DNA of 13,802 bases, from the NCBI GenBank assembly GCA_001513395.1, contig LFTP01000002.1, positions 1 through 13,802 on the forward strand, written 5' to 3'. Of the stretch, positions 13,788 to 13,802 are shown in pieces. The notes below the pieces were generated by a model. The model was not told where the DNA came from. It was given only the letters and a program-made list of their open reading frames with translations, and did not search any database. The stretch's first letter is position 1, and the number at the start of each line of letters is the position of its first letter. The translations under genes were made by a program, and so were the position numbers. The DNA is from Clostridia bacterium DTU080. Its GTDB lineage: Bacteria > Bacillota > Limnochordia > DTU080.

Positions 13788-13802
13788 CTCACAGAACCGT
13801 AC

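Noticed and set aside
1..13802. CRISPR arrays, insertion sequences, integrase/att sites or other mobile elements next to tmRNA
   Set aside because: tmRNA 3' ends are common integration sites, so I looked for a repeat of the 3' end and for integrase-like frames. None is present; the tmRNA is followed directly by its terminator.

Overview
The window reads as a core-genome segment of a Gram-positive-type bacterium, most likely a Bacillota (Firmicutes) lineage on the clostridial side. The evidence is the gene order (yvcK-whiA, then a CggR-type regulator leading gap-pgk-tpiA-gpmI-eno, then secG-smpB-ssrA), the strong purine-rich ribosome binding sites, the frequent TTG/GTG starts and the short ATGA stop/start overlaps. 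Every gene I can support lies on the + strand. The genus cannot be named from the sequence alone.

Region 1 (1-1843) holds the 3' part of yvcK (its first codons lie off the left edge) and a complete whiA. Region 2 (1844-9041) is the lower-glycolysis cluster. A central glycolytic regulator (CggR-like) has its own promoter/operator region and is translationally coupled to gap, followed by pgk and tpiA. A perfect 14-bp hairpin then separates tpiA from a probable second promoter that drives the coupled pair gpmI-eno. Together these enzymes convert triose phosphates to phosphoenolpyruvate. A second strong hairpin follows eno.

Region 3 (9042-10343) carries secG, smpB and ssrA (tmRNA), each protein gene with a recognisable extended -10 promoter. 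The mature 5' end of the tmRNA, placed by acceptor-stem pairing, falls inside the last codons of smpB, so the two genes overlap by 12 nt. The RNase R gene, often found between secG and smpB in Firmicutes, is absent. A canonical intrinsic terminator closes the tmRNA.

Region 4 (10344-13802) is a regulatory-looking stretch of about 200 bases followed by a tightly coupled three-gene operon: an ABC ATPase, a six-helix ABC-2 type permease, and a 464-residue exported, C-terminally anchored protein built from two related modules. The first module carries a charged helical insertion. I do not recognise this last protein. It and its dedicated ABC partners are the least explained part of the window. A further hairpin lies beyond the operon, near the right edge.
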